Of a DNA stretch of 64,000 nt, positions 50,601 through 60,846 are shown piece after piece. Where the stretch lies: assembly GCF_036670015.1 (NCBI RefSeq), contig NZ_CP137636.1:3264501-3328500 (forward strand). The letters run 5' to 3'. Made by a program: the position numbers and the translations under genes. The notes beneath the pieces were generated by a model, which worked only from the letters and a program-made list of their open reading frames with translations, searched no databases and was not told the DNA's origin. Origin of the DNA: Niallia sp. XMNu-256. Its GTDB lineage: Bacteria > Bacillota > Bacilli > Bacillales > Cytobacillaceae. Within the stretch, counting starts at the first letter, position 1. Each line of letters begins with the position of its first letter.

Positions 50601-52298
50601 TTATTCGCCTTTATTGTCCTCGTCTAATTTTGCTATTTCTTCGTCAATTAAAACTCTCCGCAGTATTTTTCCAATGACTGTTTTTGGTAACTCACTGCGA
50701 AATTCATATACTCTTGGAACTTTATAGGATGCTAAATGCCTTCTAGAAAATTCATCTAACTCTTCCTCGGTTACATGATGGCCTTCTTTTAACACAATAT
50801 AGGCTTTAACGGTTTCACCACGATAAGGATCTGGAATTCCAGCGACAACCACTTCTTGAATGGCTTGATGTTCGTATAGAACTTCTTCAACCTCACGAGG
50901 ATATATATTAAATCCACCTGCAATAATCATATCTTTTTTCCGATCAACGACATAAAAATAACCTTTTTCATCCATATATCCTAAATCCCCAGTTAACAGC
51001 CAATCATCCCGAAAAATTCGGTTTGTTTCCTGTGGGTGATTCCAATAACCTTTCATAATTTGCGGCCCTTTCACTGCAATTTCTCCAATTTCACCTGCAG
51101 GCAAGATCTCTTCATTATGGAGTGAAAATATAACAGCATCTGTATCTGGCCACGGGACACCAATACTCCCTTTCACTCTTTGCCCCCACAAAAAATTAGC
51201 ATGGGTGACAGGAGATGCTTCTGTTAACCCATAACCTTCAACCAGTTTTCCACCGGTAGTATCTTCAAATTTTTGCTGAACTTCAATGGGTAGGGCTGCT
51301 GAGCCGCTTAGACATGAATCAATGGATGATAAATCATATTTGCTTAACTTGGGATGATTAAGAAGTGCAATATAAATGGTTGGGGCACCTGGAAATAGGG
51401 TAGGTTTTTGTTTGTGAATGGTTTTCAATGTGGTTTCTGCATCAAACTTGGGCATTAATACCATCTTATTAGCTTGCATAATCGCATAGACCATTAAGGT
51501 CGTTAATCCATATACATGAAAAAATGGGATGACACCAAGAATAATTTCCTCCCCTTTTTTACATTTGTAAAGCCATGCCGAACACATCGTTCCATTAGTT
51601 ACTAAATTCTTATGAGTTAACATAGCTCCTTTCGGCCAGCCAGTTGTTCCACCTGTATATTGGATGAGGGCAATATCTTCGTCAAATTTTATCTCATATT
51701 CCAATAATGCTCGTTTTTTTCTTTTTAAAATTTCGTTTAACAAATGGTTTTGACCTTCATGTTTTACATTAACAACGATTCCATATTGTTTTTTCTGGAT
51801 AAATGGATAGATGAGATTTTTTGGGAAGGGGAGAAAATCCTTAATAGCGGTTACAATGACATGCTGCAAACTTGTTTGGGATTTAATCTTTGAAACTCTT
51901 GGAAATAGAATGTCCAATGTAATAATGATTTTAGCCTCAGAGTCTTTCATTTGATATTGCAGTTCTCGTTCGGTATAAAGCGGATTCGTTTGTACGACGA
52001 TTCCACCAGCCATCAAAACTCCATAAAAACAAATAACGGCTTGAGGTACATTTGGTAACATGATTGCGACTCGATCGCCTTTAACAAGTCCAATATCTTG
52101 CAGATAGACTGCTAGCCGCTCGGCCGCTTGATAAAGATACTGAAAGGTATATTCTTTTCCTAAAAAGTGAACCGCTACTTTATTAGGGAATTCGCTCGCG
52201 GATTCTTTCAAAAAAGCATGTAATGGTTGTTCGCAATATTGTAAGTGTGGCGGAATCTCTTCCGGGTATAGTTGTAGCCATGGTTTCTCACTTTCCAT
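50601..52298 (-). CDS. lcfA: Long-chain fatty acid-CoA ligase (LcfA/FadD)
   Basis: This AMP-forming enzyme activates fatty acids to acyl-CoA. The P-loop-like motif is YTGGTTGWPKGAMLTH. The acyl-AMP signatures VEGYGLTEASPV and WLLTGDLGYMDEKGYFYVVD are present. The catalytic lysine is in LPKTVIGKILRR. The ATG at 52298 with AAGGGAGGG upstream gives 565 aa and matches the family N-terminus (SEKPWLQLYPEEIP). In B. subtilis lcfA heads fadR-fadB-etfBA; here it stands alone next to trxA. Confidence 0.93.
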   Translation of the reverse strand: MESEKPWLQLYPEEIPPHLQYCEQPLHAFLKESASEFPNKVAVHFLGKEYTFQYLYQAAERLAVYLQDIGLVKGDRVAIMLPNVPQAVICFYGVLMAGGIVVQTNPLYTERELQYQMKDSEAKIIITLDILFPRVSKIKSQTSLQHVIVTAIKDFLPFPKNLIYPFIQKKQYGIVVNVKHEGQNHLLNEILKRKKRALLEYEIKFDEDIALIQYTGGTTGWPKGAMLTHKNLVTNGTMCSAWLYKCKKGEEIILGVIPFFHVYGLTTLMVYAIMQANKMVLMPKFDAETTLKTIHKQKPTLFPGAPTIYIALLNHPKLSKYDLSSIDSCLSGSAALPIEVQQKFEDTTGGKLVEGYGLTEASPVTHANFLWGQRVKGSIGVPWPDTDAVIFSLHNEEILPAGEIGEIAVKGPQIMKGYWNHPQETNRIFRDDWLLTGDLGYMDEKGYFYVVDRKKDMIIAGGFNIYPREVEEVLYEHQAIQEVVVAGIPDPYRGETVKAYIVLKEGHHVTEEELDEFSRRHLASYKVPRVYEFRSELPKTVIGKILRRVLIDEEIAKLDEDNKGE

Positions 52299-52321
52299 AA
52301 GGTGACCCTCCCTTAACATCG

Positions 52322-52357
52322 CAAAGCATTTCACTATTATTATATGGGCATGCTTTG
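52322..52357 (-). promoter_or_regulatory. Inverted repeat over a candidate -10 upstream of lcfA
   Basis: CAAAGCAT (52322-52329) and ATGCTTTG (52350-52357) flank a TATAAT (minus strand, 52339-52344). This could be an operator for a repressor acting at the lcfA promoter. It does not resemble the TGAATGA-type FadR box I know from B. subtilis. Confidence 0.4.
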
Positions 52358-52419
52358 TTCAAGTAGAACTGAATTAGATAGGATGGAGCGATCCCCTTCG
52401 ATAGGGTCGACTGTTTTGT

Positions 52420-52900
52420 TTTTTTGATCTCATCTCTCTTTTATGAAGACCTTTCTTGGCTTTCGCTTACTCCGTTTTAGTCTTCATTCACTTGATGAAG
52501 ACCGTTTTTCAACTTCGAGCCTGCTGTTTTGGGCTTCATCCCCTTGATGAAGACCGTTTTTCACCTTTGGCCCTGCTGTTTTGGGCTTCATCCCCTTGAT
52601 GAAGACCGTTTATTAACTTTGACCCTGCTATTTTGGTCTTCATCCCCTTGATGAAGACCGTTTTTCACCTTTGACCCTGCTGTTTTGGGCTTCATCCCCT
52701 TGATGAAGACCGTTTATTAACTTTGACCCTGCTATTTTGGGCTTCATCCCTTTGATGAAGACCGTTTTTCACCTTTGACCCTGCTGTTTTGGGCTTCATC
52801 CCCTTGATGAAGACCGTTTTTCACCTTTGGACCCTGCTATTTTGGTTCTTCATCCCCTTGATGAAGAACCATGTACACTTTTTTCTTCTTCCATTTTGGT
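52420..52900. repeat. 52-bp tandem repeat array with hairpin cores (about nine units)
   Basis: GATGAAG recurs at 52494, 52546, 52598, 52650, 52702, 52754, 52806 and 52860: seven steps, six of exactly 52 bp and one of 54. A degenerate unit at 52442 starts the series. Each junction forms a hairpin CTTCATC-CCCTT-GATGAAG. Two unit types alternate, one with TTTTTCACCTTTG and one with TTTATTAACTTTG. The array fills most of the 676-bp gap between lcfA and the tiny ORF after mutS2. Any frame across it is repetitive and has no start site. Confidence 0.95.
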
Positions 52901-52912
52901 CCTCATCTATAT

Positions 52913-52949
52913 ATACAAAAAATCCTTCATCTCTACCGATGAAGGATTT
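52913..52949 (-). terminator. Terminator downstream of mutS2 and the tiny ORF
   Basis: AAATCCTTCATC pairs with GATGAAGGATTT, followed by TTTTG on the minus strand. The inner CTTCATC/GATGAAG is the same core as in the adjacent 52-bp repeats. Confidence 0.88.
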
Positions 52950-52973
52950 GACCACCACTGCTTTACAATCCAA

Positions 52974-53051
52974 TTATAAAATCATATATATAATTCCTAC
53001 GGCCAGAAAGACAATACAACAAACGATTAATATCTTTGCCAGTTTCTCCAT
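52974..53051 (-). CDS. Tiny membrane protein candidate (25 aa)
   Basis: A minus-strand ORF MEKLAKILIVCCIVFLAVGI plus five more residues (IYMIL) starts at the ATG at 53051 with AAGGGGAG seven bases upstream. It is 47 bp after mutS2 and ahead of the shared terminator. Nearly the whole peptide is one hydrophobic helix with a short charged N-terminus. I do not recognise it; the good ribosome binding site and position in the operon support it, its small size argues for caution. Confidence 0.5.
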   Translation of the reverse strand: MEKLAKILIVCCIVFLAVGIIYMIL

Positions 53052-53097
53052 TCCGTTCTCCCCTTATTTCAGTCGGGTGCCTGATTTAGCTTCTCAT

Positions 53098-55455
53098 TTA
53101 CTTAAACTCTGCAATGGTGACACCGCTACCGCCTTCTGCTTGTCCCCCAAAGCGGATATGTTTGACAGACCGATGATTTCGTAAATATTCTTGAACCCCT
53201 TGTCTTAAAGCCCCTGTTCCTTTTCCATGAATAATCGATACATGAGGATAGCCTGCAAGAAGGGCATCATCAATATATTTCTCGACCCGTAACAAGGCAT
53301 TTTCATATCTTTCTCCGCGTAAGTCCAATTCAGGACTAACATGAAAGTCCTTGCCTTTTACACTTGCGATCACTTTTGTCTCAGCAAGCTTTGGTGTTTT
53401 AATAAACTCTAAATCTTTTTCCTCAACCTTCATTTTTAAAATTCCCATTTGAACTTGCCAAGAATCTTCCCCTATTTTATCTATAAGCGTTCCTTTTTGA
53501 TCAAAGCTTAATACCTTCACTTCGTCTCCAGGATGGAACACATGCTTTTCCTTTTTCTTTACGACTCGTTGTTTATTTTTAAGCTCTTTTGGTGCTGCTT
53601 CGGTTAAACGTTTTTGTGCTTCAATCAATTCATGCTCTTTAATTTCTGCATGTTTCTCTTGCTGCATTTTTCTTAAATCATGGATTACCCATTCGGATTC
53701 CTTTTTAGCCTTTTCAATAATGGCATTAGCTTCTTTCGTTGCCTTTTCGTATAAAGAATCCTTCTTTTCATAGTATTGGATCATTTGTTGCTGCATATCC
53801 TTATGCAGTTTTTCCGCATTTCGCAACAGATCGTGGGCTTCTTCCAGCTCTTTCTCAGCTTGGCGTTTACTTTCTTCTAATGCTGCAATCATATTTTCAA
53901 CTTGATGAGTGTCCGTACCAACAAATGAGCGCGCTGTATTGATCACACTCTCATCCAAACCAAGACGCTTAGAGATTTCAAAAGCATTGCTTCGACCTGG
54001 AACACCAATTAACAAGCGGTACGTTGGACTCAATGTTTCTACATCAAATTCAACGCTGGCATTGACCACACCTTCCCGATTATAGCCATATGCCTTTAAC
54101 TCAGGATAATGAGTTGTTGCAATCACTCTTGCACCACGGCGATTGACTTCATCTAATATTGAGATTGCCAAAGCTGCTCCTTCTTGAGGGTCTGTTCCCG
54201 CACCTAGTTCATCAAATAAAACGAGGCTGTCAAAGCTGACATTTTTTAAAATATCAACAATATTTACCATATGGGAGGAAAAGGTACTCAAGCTTTGCTC
54301 GATGGATTGCTCATCCCCAATATCCGCATGAACAGCGCCAAATACAGCCATCTCTGATCCATCTAATGCAGGTATTTGTAGCCCTGATTGAGCCATGATT
54401 GTACAGAGACCGACTGTTTTAATCGTAACTGTTTTTCCACCTGTGTTAGGACCAGTTATAACAATTGCTGTAAAATCTTTTCCTAATGTAATATCGTTTG
54501 CAACGACCTCATCAATCGGAATTAAAGGATGTCTCGCTTTCACTAAAGAAATTCGACCTTCTCTATTCATCAATGGTTTAGAGGCCTTAATTTTGCTCCC
54601 ATATCGGGCCTTAGCAAACATAAAGTCGATGTTTCCTAACACACGAACAATGATTTCCAACTCAGAGCTGTATTCGGCTGTTTGCGCAGAAAGCATCATT
54701 AAAATCCGTTCAATTTCTTGCTGCTCTTTAATCCGAATGCTTTGTAGTTCATTGTTTAATTCAACAATTGCTTGTGGTTCAATAAATAAGGTTTGCCCTG
54801 ATGAACTTTGGTCATGAATAATTCCACCATAGTGGGCTCGGTATTCTTGTTTAACGGGAATAACGAATCGATCATTTCGAATCGTCACAATCGCATCAGA
54901 TAGCATTTTCTGAGCGCTTGACGAACGAATCATACTTTCTAACCGCTCCCGGACCCGACCTTCTTTTGCACGATGCTGATTGCGTAAATGTCGCAATGTT
55001 TCACTGGCACTGTCTAAAACCTCGCCGTTATCATCAATGGCCTTTTTAATGCTCTCTTCCAATTCAGCCAGTACAATAATTTGTTCCACATAGGAAAGTA
55101 AGTATGGAATTGCTGAATTTTCCTCCGCAAAATCCTCAACAAACCGTTTAATTTGTCGGCTCACATGAACAGTGCTCGCTACTTGCATAAGTTCGTGTGA
55201 GCTTAACATCCCACCAATGACCGAACGTTTAATATGAGGACGAATATCAAATATTCCACCTAATGGAATATTTGATTTGATACGTAATATTTTAGCCGCT
55301 TCGTCAGTTTCTTCCTGTCTTTTAACGACTTCGTCAAAATCAGTAGATGGAAGTAGGTTTTCTGCTAGTTCTCTCCCTAATGAAGATGAGACGTGGTCTA
55401 GCAACTGTTCCTTTACTTTATTAAATTCCAATACTTTTAAAACACGATTTTGCAC
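53098..55455 (-). CDS. mutS2: MutS2 (recombination suppressor / ribosome rescue ATPase-endonuclease)
   Basis: The 785-aa MutS-like ABC ATPase lacks the mismatch-recognition domain. Walker A is [15 protein letters not shown] and Walker B is [14 protein letters not shown] long coiled coil (about 510-620) and a C-terminal Smr domain ([15 protein letters not shown] ... [14 protein letters not shown]) complete the protein. B. subtilis MutSB/MutS2 has been linked to recombination and to splitting collided ribosomes. It follows polX in the transcript. Confidence 0.97.
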   Translation of the reverse strand: MQNRVLKVLEFNKVKEQLLDHVSSSLGRELAENLLPSTDFDEVVKRQEETDEAAKILRIKSNIPLGGIFDIRPHIKRSVIGGMLSSHELMQVASTVHVSRQIKRFVEDFAEENSAIPYLLSYVEQIIVLAELEESIKKAIDDNGEVLDSASETLRHLRNQHRAKEGRVRERLESMIRSSSAQKMLSDAIVTIRNDRFVIPVKQEYRAHYGGIIHDQSSSGQTLFIEPQAIVELNNELQSIRIKEQQEIERILMMLSAQTAEYSSELEIIVRVLGNIDFMFAKARYGSKIKASKPLMNREGRISLVKARHPLIPIDEVVANDITLGKDFTAIVITGPNTGGKTVTIKTVGLCTIMAQSGLQIPALDGSEMAVFGAVHADIGDEQSIEQSLSTFSSHMVNIVDILKNVSFDSLVLFDELGAGTDPQEGAALAISILDEVNRRGARVIATTHYPELKAYGYNREGVVNASVEFDVETLSPTYRLLIGVPGRSNAFEISKRLGLDESVINTARSFVGTDTHQVENMIAALEESKRQAEKELEEAHDLLRNAEKLHKDMQQQMIQYYEKKDSLYEKATKEANAIIEKAKKESEWVIHDLRKMQQEKHAEIKEHELIEAQKRLTEAAPKELKNKQRVVKKKEKHVFHPGDEVKVLSFDQKGTLIDKIGEDSWQVQMGILKMKVEEKDLEFIKTPKLAETKVIASVKGKDFHVSPELDLRGERYENALLRVEKYIDDALLAGYPHVSIIHGKGTGALRQGVQEYLRNHRSVKHIRFGGQAEGGSGVTIAEFK

Positions 55456-55478
55456 GGAGTTAATTCCTCCCTTTGCTG

Positions 55479-57203
55479 TTAATCATTTCCTTTATCTCGC
55501 TCATGTAAAAAAGCAAGAAGATCATTTTTGTTCCTTGTATTTAATACAGTTGATTTTTTTAGCCAGCCTTTTTTTGCGGTTGAGACACCAATTTTCATAT
55601 GATCCAATGTTTCCCTTTTATGTGCATCTGTATTAATCATAATTTTGACTCCTGCTTCTTGCGCTTTGCGAAGATTTTCCGCTGAGAGGTCAAGTCGATT
55701 TGGATTGGCGTTAAGTTCCAATGCAGTATTTGTTTCTTTAGCTAGTTGGATTAATAAATCCATATCCACATCATAGCCATCACGTCTACCAATCTTTCTA
55801 CCTGTTGGATGGGCAATTAAATCTACATTTGCATTATACAAGGCTGTTTTTAAACGTTCCATTATTTTCTCTTTTGGCTGAGAAAAAGCGGAATGGATCG
55901 ATGCAATGACAAAATCCATTGAGGATAACAGTTCATCATCATAATCAAGCGTGCCATCTGGAAGAATATCCATTTCAACTCCAGCTAAAATTGTAAAATC
56001 ATCATACTGCTCATTAAGTCTACGAATTTCTTCTCTTTGTTTCTGTAGTCTTTCAGGGGTTAGGCCATTGGCGACTTTCAAGTATTGAGAATGGTCTGTG
56101 ATGGCCATGTACTGATATCCTTTGGCTCGGCAAGCTTCGGCCATTTCCTCAATCGTATGGGCCCCGTCACTCCAAGTAGTATGCATATGGAGATCACCTT
56201 TAATATCTTCTAACTTTATGATGTCAAGTTCTTCATTATATTCCTCGACTTCCGTCCCATCCTCTCTCATTTCTGGGGGGATTAGTGGAAGGTCGAAATA
56301 GGCATAGAACTCCTTTTCCGATTGAAAGGTTGTTACTTCTCCTGTTTCAACATTTTCAACTCCATATTCACTAATTTTCTCGCCTCGCTTTTTGGCTAGC
56401 TGTCTCATCCGAACATTATGGTCCTTTGAACCTGTAAAATGGTGAAGCGTTGTTGCAAATTCTTCAGGCTTTACTAGACGAAAATCAACCGAAACTTCAT
56501 ATTCAAACGAGAGGACGATAGAAACCTTTGTATCACCAGATGAAATAATCTCCTGAATTCCCTCTATTTTCAGCAATTGTTCCTTAACGGACTGGGGATT
56601 GTCAGTTGCAATAATAAAATCCAAGTCCCTTATTGTCTCTCTAAGTCGTCTTATACTCCCAGCTCTCGAATATTGATTCACATGCTCCATTTCTACTAAA
56701 ACCGCTTCAATTTTATCTGCGATTGGCAGCATATATGCTAGTGGCAGCCGATCTGGTTTGCCGCCAGCTTTTGCTAAAGCTTCAAGAATTTTTTCCTCTG
56801 TTTTTTTGCCAAATCCGGCTAACGTTTGGACTTTATGCTCTCGGCAAGCTAATTCTAGGTCTGCTGCATTCTCAATTTGTAATTCTTTGTAGAGCTTAGC
56901 AATCCTTTTACCACCCAATCCTTGTATTTGTAAAAGTGGAATCAGACCTTTTGGCACTTCCTCTTTTAATTCGTTTAAAACAGTGGATTGGCCTTCATTC
57001 ATGTATTCTTCAATCACTGAGGCGGTGCCTTTACCAATTCCAGGTAAACTAGTAAAGTCCGTTATTTCCTCTAGTGTATATCCGCTAGTTTCAAGTGATT
57101 GTGCAGCTTTACGAAACGCAGATACTTTAAAGGTATTTTCCCCTTTAATCTCCATATAGATTGCGATCGTCTCTAATAACCGAACCACATCTTTAATATT
57201 CAT
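55479..57203 (-). CDS. polX: DNA polymerase/3'-5' exonuclease PolX
   Basis: This family X repair polymerase has an N-terminal helix-hairpin-helix region ([30 protein letters not shown]). The nucleotidyltransferase core has aspartates in [18 protein letters not shown]-terminal PHP domain ([18 protein letters not shown]) supplies exonuclease activity. The family N-terminus [14 protein letters not shown] starts at the ATG at 57203 (574 aa), preferred to the GTG at 57218. Order cvpA-polX-mutS2 is conserved. Confidence 0.95.
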   Translation of the reverse strand: MNIKDVVRLLETIAIYMEIKGENTFKVSAFRKAAQSLETSGYTLEEITDFTSLPGIGKGTASVIEEYMNEGQSTVLNELKEEVPKGLIPLLQIQGLGGKRIAKLYKELQIENAADLELACREHKVQTLAGFGKKTEEKILEALAKAGGKPDRLPLAYMLPIADKIEAVLVEMEHVNQYSRAGSIRRLRETIRDLDFIIATDNPQSVKEQLLKIEGIQEIISSGDTKVSIVLSFEYEVSVDFRLVKPEEFATTLHHFTGSKDHNVRMRQLAKKRGEKISEYGVENVETGEVTTFQSEKEFYAYFDLPLIPPEMREDGTEVEEYNEELDIIKLEDIKGDLHMHTTWSDGAHTIEEMAEACRAKGYQYMAITDHSQYLKVANGLTPERLQKQREEIRRLNEQYDDFTILAGVEMDILPDGTLDYDDELLSSMDFVIASIHSAFSQPKEKIMERLKTALYNANVDLIAHPTGRKIGRRDGYDVDMDLLIQLAKETNTALELNANPNRLDLSAENLRKAQEAGVKIMINTDAHKRETLDHMKIGVSTAKKGWLKKSTVLNTRNKNDLLAFLHERDKGND

Positions 57204-57251
57204 TGCTACTATTTCCACCTACCCGCTTTTATAACTTTTATCATTATTCCC

Positions 57252-57286
57252 TTTAAAAACAAAACTTCTCTAATGAAAGAGAAGTT
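57252..57286 (-). terminator. Hairpin after the cvpA-like gene
   Basis: AACTTCTCT / AGAGAAGTT stem followed on the minus strand by TTGTTTTT, between cvpA and polX. Confidence 0.7.
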
Positions 57287-57290
57287 ATTT

Positions 57291-57821
57291 TCACATAATC
57301 CACCAATCTCGAATGAGATTAGAAAAAACCGGTGTATGTTGTACGATTACATCCGCAAGAATTGAATTCGTCAATGGGACTTGGATACTTTCAACTGGTA
57401 GTAGAGCTCCAATAAATAATACAATAAGCAGAATTAAATAGACTTCAACAAATCCTAGAATTCCTCCAGCCCAAATATTTAGTTGTTTCAAAACCGGAAT
57501 TTGCGCAATGAAGTCTAGCATACTACCAATGATTTGCCAGACGATTTTTACAGCAAAAAAGATCACGACAAAGGCAATGGCGCGATAGTAGGCATCTTCC
57601 AAATTAACTTGATCCAATAAGAGAGATAAAGCCGATTCCCCACTAAAGTTTGGAAATGGTACCCATAGAGTAAGCTTCGGTGCCAAGTTGTCATAATATA
57701 GATACGCTACAATAAAAGCGATGATAAAACCGGTGAGGTGAAAAAACTGAAGGATAAAGCCTCTTTTTAAACCGATTAGAAACCCAAAAATTAAAATGAT
57801 AAGGATAATCAGATCTAACAT
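57291..57821 (-). CDS. yshB: CvpA family membrane protein YshB
   Basis: The 176-aa protein has four predicted membrane helices (starting LDLIILIILIFGFLIGLKRG), typical of the colicin V production protein family. The conserved N-terminal D and the G-x-K-R-G motif after helix 1 are present. Function in Gram-positives is unclear. It follows zapA by 13 bp. Confidence 0.9.
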   Translation of the reverse strand: MLDLIILIILIFGFLIGLKRGFILQFFHLTGFIIAFIVAYLYYDNLAPKLTLWVPFPNFSGESALSLLLDQVNLEDAYYRAIAFVVIFFAVKIVWQIIGSMLDFIAQIPVLKQLNIWAGGILGFVEVYLILLIVLFIGALLPVESIQVPLTNSILADVIVQHTPVFSNLIRDWWIM

Positions 57822-57834
57822 TTATTTCAATCCC

Positions 57835-58086
57835 TTACTCTTTTATTTCCTTTTCAAGCTGTTCGACTCTTTCTTGTAATTTAATTAAATCGTTTACAGC
57901 ATTAATCGCTGTTAAGACAGCTAATTTACTTGTATCGAGTGAAGGATTCATAGCGTTTATTTCTCGCATTTTCTCATCAACTATTGACGCAACTTGTCGA
58001 ATGTGACGAGTGCTTTCGGTCCCGATAATTGTATATTGAACACCATATATGTCAACCGTAATCCGGCTTTTGCTAGGCTGTGACAA
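57835..58086 (-). CDS. zapA: Cell division protein ZapA
   Basis: The 83-aa ZapA promotes FtsZ filament bundling at the division site. The N-terminal segment [26 protein letters not shown] and the C-terminal coiled coil ([17 protein letters not shown]) fit the family. The start is TTG at 58086 after TGGAGG. It heads zapA-yshB-polX-mutS2. Confidence 0.95.
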   Translation of the reverse strand: MSQPSKSRITVDIYGVQYTIIGTESTRHIRQVASIVDEKMREINAMNPSLDTSKLAVLTAINAVNDLIKLQERVEQLEKEIKE

Positions 58087-58344
58087 ATTTTTCTGCCTCC
58101 ATTCGAGAGAATCCTACAAATAATAATACCATGAAATTCGAAAAGCTAAAAGATTAACCTATATGATGTAACAACGGGGTCAGGCTATTTTAAGTTAATA
58201 TGCATGATTAGCGTTATAACAGGGCGTGACTATAGTCGAATTTGGAAGTATTTTGGCATACTACTAAAATTTATGTAATGGGGCTAAATCTGATGGAATT
58301 CCTTACTTTCCATTATAATACTTAAGTTTATATTTCTTCCCCCA
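58087..58344. other. Gene-free gap where rnhC stands in B. subtilis
   Basis: No ORF or ribosome binding site is visible on either strand. The interval includes CAACGGGGTCAGGCTATTTT and GGGCGTGAC, which look like degraded repeat sequence. The zapA promoter should be here. Confidence 0.55.
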
Positions 58345-58384
58345 GTAAAAAAAACAGATGCAAGAGTTTTAACCTTGCATCTGC
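58345..58384 (-). terminator. pheST terminator
   Basis: CAGATGCAAG / CTTGCATCTG stem followed by eight T on the minus strand, just after the pheT stop. Confidence 0.92.
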
Positions 58385-58390
58385 TTACTA

Positions 58391-60805
58391 TTAACCGCGT
58401 AATACCGCTCCAGCTTTTTCTTTAACCGCTTCTAACACTTTATCATGTGCTTTTGTAATATCTTCATCCGTTAAGGTACGAGCAGGATCGAAGTATTTTA
58501 ATGAGAATGCTAATGATTTCTTGCCTTCTTCCATATGTTCGCCTTCATAAAGATCAAATAGGTGGATTTCTTTTAACAAGTCTCCGCCAGCTTCAATGAT
58601 AATTTGTTGTAATTGTCCTGCCTCTTTGTCCTTATCCACGACAAGGGCAATGTCACGTGTTACAGACGGGAATCGTGGAATCATTTGGTAAGCAATCGGA
58701 GCCACATTGGCCTCTGCTAACGCTTTGAATGATAACTCAAACACATACGTTTCTTTAATATCATAGTCTTTTTGAGTAGAAGGATGAACTTGACCTATGA
58801 ATCCAATCACTTCTCCATGTAATAACACCTCTGCAGTACGTCCTGGGTGCATGTTTGGAATCATTGCTTGTCGATACTCCACTCCATCTAGAACGCCAAT
58901 CGCTTCAAAAACTGCTTCGATAATCCCTTTTGCTACATAGAAGTCAACTGGTTTTTTCTCTCCTTGCCATGGGTTTGCTTCCCAAAGTCCAGTGATCGCT
59001 CCAGCAACATATTCTATTTCTTCTGGAAGTTCATTGTCATCTTTTTTAAGGAATGTAGAGCCAATTTCATATAGAGCAACTGAATCCATTTGGCGGGCAT
59101 TATTGTATTTAACAACCTCTAACAGTTGCGGAATAATGCTTAATCGTAACTGACTGCGTTCTTCACTCATCGGCATGGCAAGTGTGATTGAATCACGCTT
59201 TTCTGTTGTAAATTGCGCTGCTTTTTCAGGACTTGTCAAAGAATAGGTCGTTGCTTGATAAAGTCCAGCACCTTCTAATGTATGGCGGACAACACGACGT
59301 TTTTGTTGATAGTCAGTTAAAGCACCTGCAGTCGGTGTTCCAACTGGCAATGTAGAAGGAATATTATCGTATCCGTAAAGCCTTGCCACTTCTTCAACTA
59401 GGTCTGCTTCAATCGTAATATCACCACGACGAGTTGGTATAGTTACGATAAAGGTTTCTCCTTCTACTTTTACATCAAATTGTAAAGCATTGAAAATATC
59501 AACAATTTCTTGACTGCTAATGGTTGTACCAATTGAAGTATTGATTTTATCAAGGGTAATTGAGATAACAGCTGGTTCCATACGAATTTCATTGAATTCT
59601 ACAGATCCTTCTAGAACCATTCCACCTGCATATTCCGCCATTAATTCAGCAGCTCGTTCTCCCGCTAGGCGAACTCTTTCTGGATCGACCCCTTTTTCAA
59701 AGCGAGCACTTGATTCACTGCGTAAGCCATGATCTTTTGAAGCCTTTCTCACAACAGCTCCGTTAAAATAAGCCGCTTCAATAATAACGGTTGTGGTGTC
59801 TTCAACCACTTCTGAGTTTGCTCCCCCCATGACACCAGCTAGTGCTACAGGGTCTTTCCCATTTGTAATGACTAGATGATCGGAAGAAAGCGTACGCTCC
59901 GTTTCATCAAGCGTCTTCATTTTCTCACCATCGTTTGCACGGCGAATGACAAGATCTTTAGAGCCAAGACGGTCATAATCAAAGGCATGTAATGGTTGAC
60001 CATATTCGAGTAAAATGTAGTTCGTAATATCAACCACATTGTTATGCGGGCGAATTCCTGCATTCATTAGACGGGTTTGCATCCAAAGTGGGGATGGACC
60101 AATTTTTACCCCTTTTACGACTTTGGCGATATACAATGGATTGTCTTTCGGTGCCTCCACTTTTACGCTAATATAATCAGATGCTTTTTCAGTTGATTCA
60201 CTCACGTTCACTTGAGGCCATTTTACCTCACGACCAAGAATTGCCGCGACTTCATAAGCTACCCCAATCATACTCATCGCATCTGAGCGGTTTGGTGTTA
60301 AATCTAACTCAAGAATTTCATCATCCAAGCCAAGTGCTGCTAGAGCATCCTCACCAACTACGGCATCTTCTGGAAAATTAAAAATTCCTGTTGCATATTC
60401 TTTTGCTACTAATTTTGATTCAATTCCAAGCTCTTGTAGAGAGCAAATCATCCCATGGGATTCTTCTCCGCGAAGTTTCGCTCTTTTTATTTTAAAATTA
60501 CCAGGCAGTACGGCCCCAACTGTTGCAACTGCAACTTTTTGATCCTTTCCAACATTTGGTGCTCCACAAATAATTTGCACTGGAGCTTCTTGACCGATAT
60601 CAACTAAACATTTATTCAGTTTGTCAGCATTCGGATGCTGTTCACATTCTAGAACATGGCCGATAACGACCCCTTTTAAGCCTTCACTTTTCTTTTCAAC
60701 ACTATCCACTTCAATTCCACTTAATGTAATCTTATCTGCAAGTTCTGCCGCACTGATCCCAGAAAGATCTACATACTCTTGTAGCCATTTATAGGAAACA
60801 AACAT
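58391..60805 (-). CDS. pheT: Phenylalanyl-tRNA synthetase beta subunit
   Basis: PheT is the large subunit of the heterotetramer that charges tRNA-Phe and edits Tyr. The N-terminal [19 protein letters not shown] is followed by an EMAP/tRNA-binding domain ([20 protein letters not shown]). B3/B4 and B5 domains follow, and a C-terminal anticodon-binding domain ([17 protein letters not shown]). Length is 804 aa. It follows pheS by 41 bp. Confidence 0.98.
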   Translation of the reverse strand: MFVSYKWLQEYVDLSGISAAELADKITLSGIEVDSVEKKSEGLKGVVIGHVLECEQHPNADKLNKCLVDIGQEAPVQIICGAPNVGKDQKVAVATVGAVLPGNFKIKRAKLRGEESHGMICSLQELGIESKLVAKEYATGIFNFPEDAVVGEDALAALGLDDEILELDLTPNRSDAMSMIGVAYEVAAILGREVKWPQVNVSESTEKASDYISVKVEAPKDNPLYIAKVVKGVKIGPSPLWMQTRLMNAGIRPHNNVVDITNYILLEYGQPLHAFDYDRLGSKDLVIRRANDGEKMKTLDETERTLSSDHLVITNGKDPVALAGVMGGANSEVVEDTTTVIIEAAYFNGAVVRKASKDHGLRSESSARFEKGVDPERVRLAGERAAELMAEYAGGMVLEGSVEFNEIRMEPAVISITLDKINTSIGTTISSQEIVDIFNALQFDVKVEGETFIVTIPTRRGDITIEADLVEEVARLYGYDNIPSTLPVGTPTAGALTDYQQKRRVVRHTLEGAGLYQATTYSLTSPEKAAQFTTEKRDSITLAMPMSEERSQLRLSIIPQLLEVVKYNNARQMDSVALYEIGSTFLKKDDNELPEEIEYVAGAITGLWEANPWQGEKKPVDFYVAKGIIEAVFEAIGVLDGVEYRQAMIPNMHPGRTAEVLLHGEVIGFIGQVHPSTQKDYDIKETYVFELSFKALAEANVAPIAYQMIPRFPSVTRDIALVVDKDKEAGQLQQIIIEAGGDLLKEIHLFDLYEGEHMEEGKKSLAFSLKYFDPARTLTDEDITKAHDKVLEAVKEKAGAVLRG

Positions 60806-60846
60806 TCAATGGTCCTCCTTCAATATTTATTTAAACTTCAATTTGC

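Noticed and set aside
52420-52900. CRISPR array
   Set aside because: The period is regular, but the segments between the hairpins are near-copies of each other, not unique spacers, and no cas genes are nearby. It is a tandem minisatellite.
54395-54817. 140-codon plus-strand frame opposite mutS2
   Set aside because: Antisense to the mutS2 ATPase core, with composition explained by the opposite frame and no start signal.
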